Assembly (NCBI GenBank): GCA_020626475.1 | Contig: JAHKZT010000029.1 | Coordinates: 1 to 7,931 of the forward strand | DNA length: 7,931 nucleotides | Direction: 5' to 3' | Source of the DNA: a bacterium | Lineage (GTDB): Bacteria > Patescibacteriota > Saccharimonadia > Saccharimonadales > Saccharimonadaceae | In this document: positions 5,297-7,931 of the stretch, in pieces | Layout of the letters: each line of letters starts with the position of its first letter | How positions within the stretch are numbered: position 1 is the stretch's first letter | Notes under the pieces: generated by a model | The model's database searches: none | What the model saw: only the letters and a program-made list of their open reading frames with translations | Told to the model about the DNA's origin: nothing | Position numbers and translations under genes: made by a program

Positions 5297-5914
5297 ATGA
5301 GGAAGAAGAAAAATATTATCTTTGCGGTGGCTTTATTTGGTATGTCTGTGCTGATTGGCGGTACGGCAGCATACCATCAATCGACGGGCTTTTTTAGAAA
5401 TATTTTCAAAGTTGGATATTGGAAAAATGAGACGACAGAGGAATTCACTGGACCGGATAATTGGCAACCTTGTCAGGAAATTCCGAAAACTGTAATCGGC
5501 AAGAATACTGGTAGTGTTCCCGCTTCGGTTCGCATAAAATACGAGGAATACTGGAAGAATGTCGGTAATACTGACCTCTCGCATACTTCTGATCTATCAC
5601 TAACAGATAATGATGGTGACAGGATTGCATATGTAAAATTGCAAAATCAAGATGATTGGGTCGATGGTGGTGATGGTTGGTATTACTATAAATATATGCT
5701 CGGTGCGGGGAGTGAAACTAGCTCGCTCCTAAAATCTGTGGTACTCGATTGTAAGAATAACTTTGCTGGCGAAAATACATGTGTAGCCGAGAACGGGCAG
5801 ACAGTATGCACGAAGCCGGAGAATCCATATGATGGAGCAAAGTATCATGTATTCGTGACGGTTCAATATACGTCCGAGCCTAGCGAATGGGATTATGTTC
5901 TAGAAAAATCGTAG
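5297..5914 (+). CDS. Secreted TasA/camelysin (BsaA-like) matrix-type protein, readable part
   Basis: This 205-residue open frame is translatable as it stands. It has a strong SD and a complete SipW-type signal peptide (RKKK, hydrophobic core, GGTAAYHQ, likely cut before Y26). The TasA-like domain has EEFTGPDNWQPC, GKNTGS, SVRIKYEEYW, WYYYKYMLGAG, LLKSVVLDC and YDGAKYHVFVTVQY. The family forms SipW-processed extracellular fibres or matrix in Bacilli; that role here is inferred. It has four Cys in the mature domain (NWQPC, VLDC, ENTC, TVC), unusual for the family, where NWxPG is the rule. No SipW peptidase gene lies in the window. It ends with KS because of the frameshift; a stable stand-alone matrix protein is conceivable. 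Confidence 0.75.
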   Translation: MRKKKNIIFAVALFGMSVLIGGTAAYHQSTGFFRNIFKVGYWKNETTEEFTGPDNWQPCQEIPKTVIGKNTGSVPASVRIKYEEYWKNVGNTDLSHTSDLSLTDNDGDRIAYVKLQNQDDWVDGGDGWYYYKYMLGAGSETSSLLKSVVLDCKNNFAGENTCVAENGQTVCTKPENPYDGAKYHVFVTVQYTSEPSEWDYVLEKS

Positions 5915-7202
5915 GCTATATGATCTAGTTGCCTCAAAGACGATAGGCACCGATGAGGCGGTTACGTTTTACGAATCGGATATAAATGAGAGTAATTCCG
6001 GCGTATATACACTTAAAGCGCATGCGAATGATGAACATCCGGTCTATTATTATCGAGGTTCAGTAAAGAATAATTATGTTATAGTCGGGAATATTTGTTG
6101 GCTATTAATGAGAACGACTGGAACTGGTGGCACGAAAATTATTTATGCCGGGGAACAGAATAATGGCGTATGTAGCGAAGATGCTAATAGTATTACGAGA
6201 ACTGCAATACCTGCAGACGCCAGGTTATATTCTGATTTAGGGTATTATTATGCTACATATTGGGATGCGCGAAGTCGCATGGATTTTACGTCGAATCAAT
6301 ATATGTTTAGTGATTATCGCGTAGATACGTTTGTCTCTGAGTATAGGGATGATATCACTGTTGGCGAAGGATATAGCTGGGACGATTCTTCGAAAGAGTA
6401 TACTTTGATGGATACTATTACTCATAGGGTTTCGTCTGGTTATTCTGGCCGCAACTTCGATGAGCTTGCGACGCACCAGTATTTCTTTCCGGATACAAAC
6501 GACAAGTCTAAGATTGGATACATAATTAGTGCTAGATATAATTACTTGTATTATATTCTCATGAAGAATGGCGAGACGGTGGAGTATATGAAGGATAATT
6601 TCTATAATTATAAGTATGACTCTAATGCTAAGAAGTTTGTCGATGAGTGGTATGAACGTGAGATGTCTGGCCAGACAGGCAAACTAGAAGATACGGTTTA
6701 TTGTAATGAGCGTGAGGCTATTGATGACAGCCTTGATGAACTAGTATTTAATTTGAGACTATCCTCTTCTGATAGTTCTTCTCGTACGATTGCGCTGTCG
6801 AGAGTTTTCGATGGTACGGATAAAGGTAACGGTATTTATGGCTATAATCCATCCGTTGATTGCAGTAGTAAGAAATATGCTTATACGGTTAATGAGTCCA
6901 GCACGGGGAACGGTAAGTTAAAATATCCGGTTGGCTTAGCGACGGCTGATGAAGTGCGTATGGCGGGCGCGAATAGCTGGATAAAGAGTTCGTTTGACGA
7001 GAATGGAACGTGGACGATGACTGCGGGGAATCTCTATGCGAATAGTGCTTCGATGTGTTATTGGTTCAATACGCTTAGTTGTGGATATGAGGTGCGTAAT
7101 GATTGGCGTACGAGTTTGCGTCCGGTTGTTTCTTTAAAATATGATACTTATGTTTCGGGCGGAAATGGCACTAGTAGCTACCCTTATAAGCTCCATTGGT
7201 AG
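5904..7202 (+). CDS. C-terminal surface domain of the second gene (frame from 5904; first ATG 6108)
   Basis: This frame encodes a domain I recognise as recurring in uncharacterised secreted proteins of gut Firmicutes and Saccharibacteria, without a secure family name. Landmarks are YYYRGSVKNNYV and GNICWLLMRTTGTGGTKIIYAG at the start. LEDTVYCNERE lies in the middle, and PVGLATADEVRMAG with LRPVVSLKYD and SGGNGTSSYPY lies at the end. Six Cys suggest disulfides outside the cell. Many Tyr, Asp and Ser residues and no membrane helix or sortase signal are seen. Read from ATG 6108 alone it would be 364 residues with no signal peptide and no SD, so it should be taken as the tail of the gene that starts at 5297. 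It ends at TAG 7200, 8 nt before a GC-rich hairpin. The DNA is visibly more AT-rich than pyrG. Confidence 0.72.
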   Translation, partial: KNRRLYDLVASKTIGTDEAVTFYESDINESNSGVYTLKAHANDEHPVYYYRGSVKNNYVIVGNICWLLMRTTGTGGTKIIYAGEQNNGVCSEDANSITRTAIPADARLYSDLGYYYATYWDARSRMDFTSNQYMFSDYRVDTFVSEYRDDITVGEGYSWDDSSKEYTLMDTITHRVSSGYSGRNFDELATHQYFFPDTNDKSKIGYIISARYNYLYYILMKNGETVEYMKDNFYNYKYDSNAKKFVDEWYEREMSGQTGKLEDTVYCNEREAIDDSLDELVFNLRLSSSDSSSRTIALSRVFDGTDKGNGIYGYNPSVDCSSKKYAYTVNESSTGNGKLKYPVGLATADEVRMAGANSWIKSSFDENGTWTMTAGNLYANSASMCYWFNTLSCGYEVRNDWRTSLRPVVSLKYDTYVSGGNGTSSYPYKLHW

Positions 7203-7210
7203 GAAATAGA

Positions 7211-7236
7211 AAAGGCGCTCCTTGCGGGGCGCCTTT
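7211..7236 (+). terminator. GC-rich terminator-like hairpin after the surface operon
   Basis: AAAGGCGCTCC (7211-7221) pairs with GGGGCGCCTTT (7226-7236), including one G-T wobble, around a TTGC loop. An A-rich stretch precedes it and the stem ends in TTT, but GGG follows instead of a T run, so termination may be incomplete. It starts 8 nt after the stop codon. Confidence 0.55.
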
Positions 7237-7284
7237 GGGTAGGGTAAAGAGGTTTTTGCATTGCGGGTTTATTGGTGACTATAT

Positions 7285-7308
7285 GCAAAGAGGGAGCCGC
7301 CCTCTTGC
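7285..7308 (-). terminator. Hairpin ending the 184-codon minus-strand gene
   Basis: On the minus strand GCAAGAGGG (7308-7300) pairs with CCCTCTT and GC (7294-7288, 7286-7285) with one bulged base and a 5-nt loop. It lies 7 nt beyond the TAA of the minus-strand gene. The trailing T run is short (TTT within the stem), so this is a weak terminator call. With the plus-strand hairpin at 7211 it forms a convergent pair between the two opposing transcripts. Confidence 0.45.
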
Positions 7309-7315
7309 TTGCGTA

Positions 7316-7870
7316 TTAAGCCGGCATGAAGGCCTTAGTGGCGAAAATTGTGATTTCGTCATAATCGATGCCTTCATAAGGCATCGGCTCGTCGATAGTG
7401 TCACTGTCTTCGCTGAAATCGTTAACGAGCTGCTGATACTGAGCTTCATTCCAGGAACGAATCGCGTTTTTTCTGCGACCGTGCTTGGTCTTTTCGATCG
7501 ACTTCTTGAATGAAGTAATCTCAGTGAGAAGCTTGCTCAGGCGCTTCGGGTCGGTAGTGCTAAGGCCGAGCTCCTTGAGCTCATCGGCTTCGAGCTGGTT
7601 TGCCTTGATCTTACCGATATTCTTGCCGTTGCTACGCTTAGCGTAGTACATTTCGGCGTCAGTTGAGCGACTGAGATAGCCTTCGACTTGCGCGCGGTTA
7701 TCGAGAATTATTGCACGATCCATAAGATCGCTACTGTCAGTATTGATGCCGTACGATTCAAGTGTACGACGCAATTTTCTGAGCTCCTTTATCTCAGACT
7801 TTGTAAGCGCATCTTTAGAATTGAGGGCGCTGAAGCTGTTTACGAGTGCAACATAATTAGTTTTTCTCAT
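7316..7870 (-). CDS. Uncharacterised 184-residue protein
   Basis: I do not recognise this family. The reading frame is supported by a strong SD (GAGGAGGT, 9 nt from ATG 7870), GC content and codon use like pyrG, and a hairpin after its TAA stop. The protein has no signal peptide, membrane helix or cysteine. It is mostly predicted helix with many Lys, Glu and Leu residues: SEIKELRKLRRTLE (about 25-38) and LSKLLTEITSFKKSIEKTK (about 111-129). A basic patch, KHGRRKNAIR, follows at about 129-138. The last 35 residues are acidic (FSEDSDTIDEP, YEGIDYDE). A basic, helical centre with an acidic tail could suit binding to nucleic acid or to a protein, but there is no motif to support a function. It is transcribed toward the surface operon and has no partner gene in the window. 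Confidence 0.8.
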   Translation of the reverse strand: MRKTNYVALVNSFSALNSKDALTKSEIKELRKLRRTLESYGINTDSSDLMDRAIILDNRAQVEGYLSRSTDAEMYYAKRSNGKNIGKIKANQLEADELKELGLSTTDPKRLSKLLTEITSFKKSIEKTKHGRRKNAIRSWNEAQYQQLVNDFSEDSDTIDEPMPYEGIDYDEITIFATKAFMPA

Positions 7871-7879
7871 ACTGAAAAA

Positions 7880-7887
7880 CCTCCTCT
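7880..7887 (-). promoter_or_regulatory. Shine-Dalgarno of the 184-codon gene
   Basis: On the minus strand GAGGAGGT lies 9 nt before ATG 7870, a strong and well-spaced ribosome site. It fixes the start and is the best evidence that this unrecognised frame is a real gene. Confidence 0.8.
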
Positions 7888-7898
7888 ATAAAAGATCG

Positions 7899-7912
7899 TG
7901 GCATTATTGCCA
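7899..7912. promoter_or_regulatory. Small palindrome upstream of the 184-codon gene
   Basis: TGGCA (7899-7903), TTAT, TGCCA (7908-7912) form a perfect 5-bp inverted repeat about 30 nt upstream of the start codon. The position suits an operator or a 5' leader hairpin. No clear -10/-35 pair is visible in the sequence available before the window ends, so the promoter is probably close to or beyond the edge. Confidence 0.4.
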
Positions 7913-7931
7913 GTTTATTTTGCCGCAAAAA

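Larger units (their letters stand above)
5297..7202 (+). pseudogene. BsaA/TasA-like matrix domain fused to a large surface domain, frameshifted
   Basis: The reconstructed protein has 634 codons. It has a SipW-type signal peptide (codons 1-27, IGGTAAYHQ), a TasA-like domain to about codon 200, and a C-terminal domain of roughly 430 residues. The as-given frame stops at TAG 5912 after WDYVLEKS. The next frame opens at 5904 and runs without stop to 7202. Dropping one A from the A5 run (5904-5908) gives WDYVLENRRLYDLVAS and joins them cleanly. The 68 codons between the junction and the first ATG (6108) are clearly protein-like (VYYYRGSVKNN, GNICWLL), contain no ATG, GTG or TTG and no SD precedes 6108, so two separate genes are unlikely. 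One-base slippage, decay or sequencing error would all explain it. Confidence 0.82.

Noticed and set aside
3741..5914. Reassigned stop codons (TAG or TGA read as an amino acid)
   Set aside because: The phosphoesterase ends normally at TAG and no in-frame TGA occurs in intact genes, so neither Gracilibacteria-type TGA recoding nor general TAG reassignment is supported; two of the three interruptions are frameshifts anyway.
3609..7202. Complete TasA-SipW matrix operon
   Set aside because: No signal peptidase gene lies within or beside the two genes; it would have to be encoded elsewhere.
7196..7513. Plus-strand 105-codon frame overlapping the 184-codon gene
   Set aside because: It starts inside the last codons of the surface gene, runs through two hairpins and has no SD; the minus-strand gene has far better signals.
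1..7931. Insertion sequence or prophage as the cause of the broken genes
   Set aside because: No transposase, integrase, terminal inverted repeats or target duplications were seen; the lesions are single-base changes.

Overview
The window is a compact bacterial segment with tightly packed genes, Shine-Dalgarno sites and intrinsic terminators. It uses the standard code: the intact genes end in TAA or TAG, with no TGA stop and no in-frame TGA. The divergent, short CTP synthase carrying an SGVGKG P-loop, the small genes, and the mix of Firmicutes-like surface domains fit a host-associated Candidatus Saccharibacteria (TM7, Patescibacteria) genome best. A Firmicute cannot be excluded without a tree. 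This assignment is inference.

Left part (1-1753, minus strand): a calcineurin-like metallophosphoesterase, possibly leaderless, is followed by an XRE-type regulator carrying two membrane helices and a C-terminal zinc ribbon. The regulator ends just before a strong minus-strand terminator (20-52). Between them an extended -10 motif overlaps the regulator's stop codon and is followed by a second hairpin, so positions 90 to 20 could encode a roughly 70-nt structured RNA.

Centre (1754-3551, plus strand): pyrG (CTP synthase) has a clear SD that places its start at 1929, an operator-like inverted repeat in its promoter region and a textbook terminator.

Right part (3552-7202, plus strand): a good promoter drives two adjacent genes of the same design. 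Each has a SipW-type signal peptide and a TasA/camelysin (BsaA-like) matrix domain, joined to a different C-terminal module: BspA-like (DUF285) repeats in the first, and a large Cys-containing surface domain in the second. Both are broken as read. The first has one extra T in a T7 run just after the signal peptide plus an in-frame amber codon. The second has one extra A in an A5 run at the domain junction. Removing one base from each homopolymer restores 560- and 634-codon frames (the first still with its amber). The frameshifts sit only in these two surface genes while neighbouring genes are intact, which suggests phase-variable or decaying surface proteins, or homopolymer sequencing errors.

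Far right (7203-7931): converging hairpins separate the surface operon from an unrecognised minus-strand gene of 184 codons, which has a strong SD and a small palindrome upstream.
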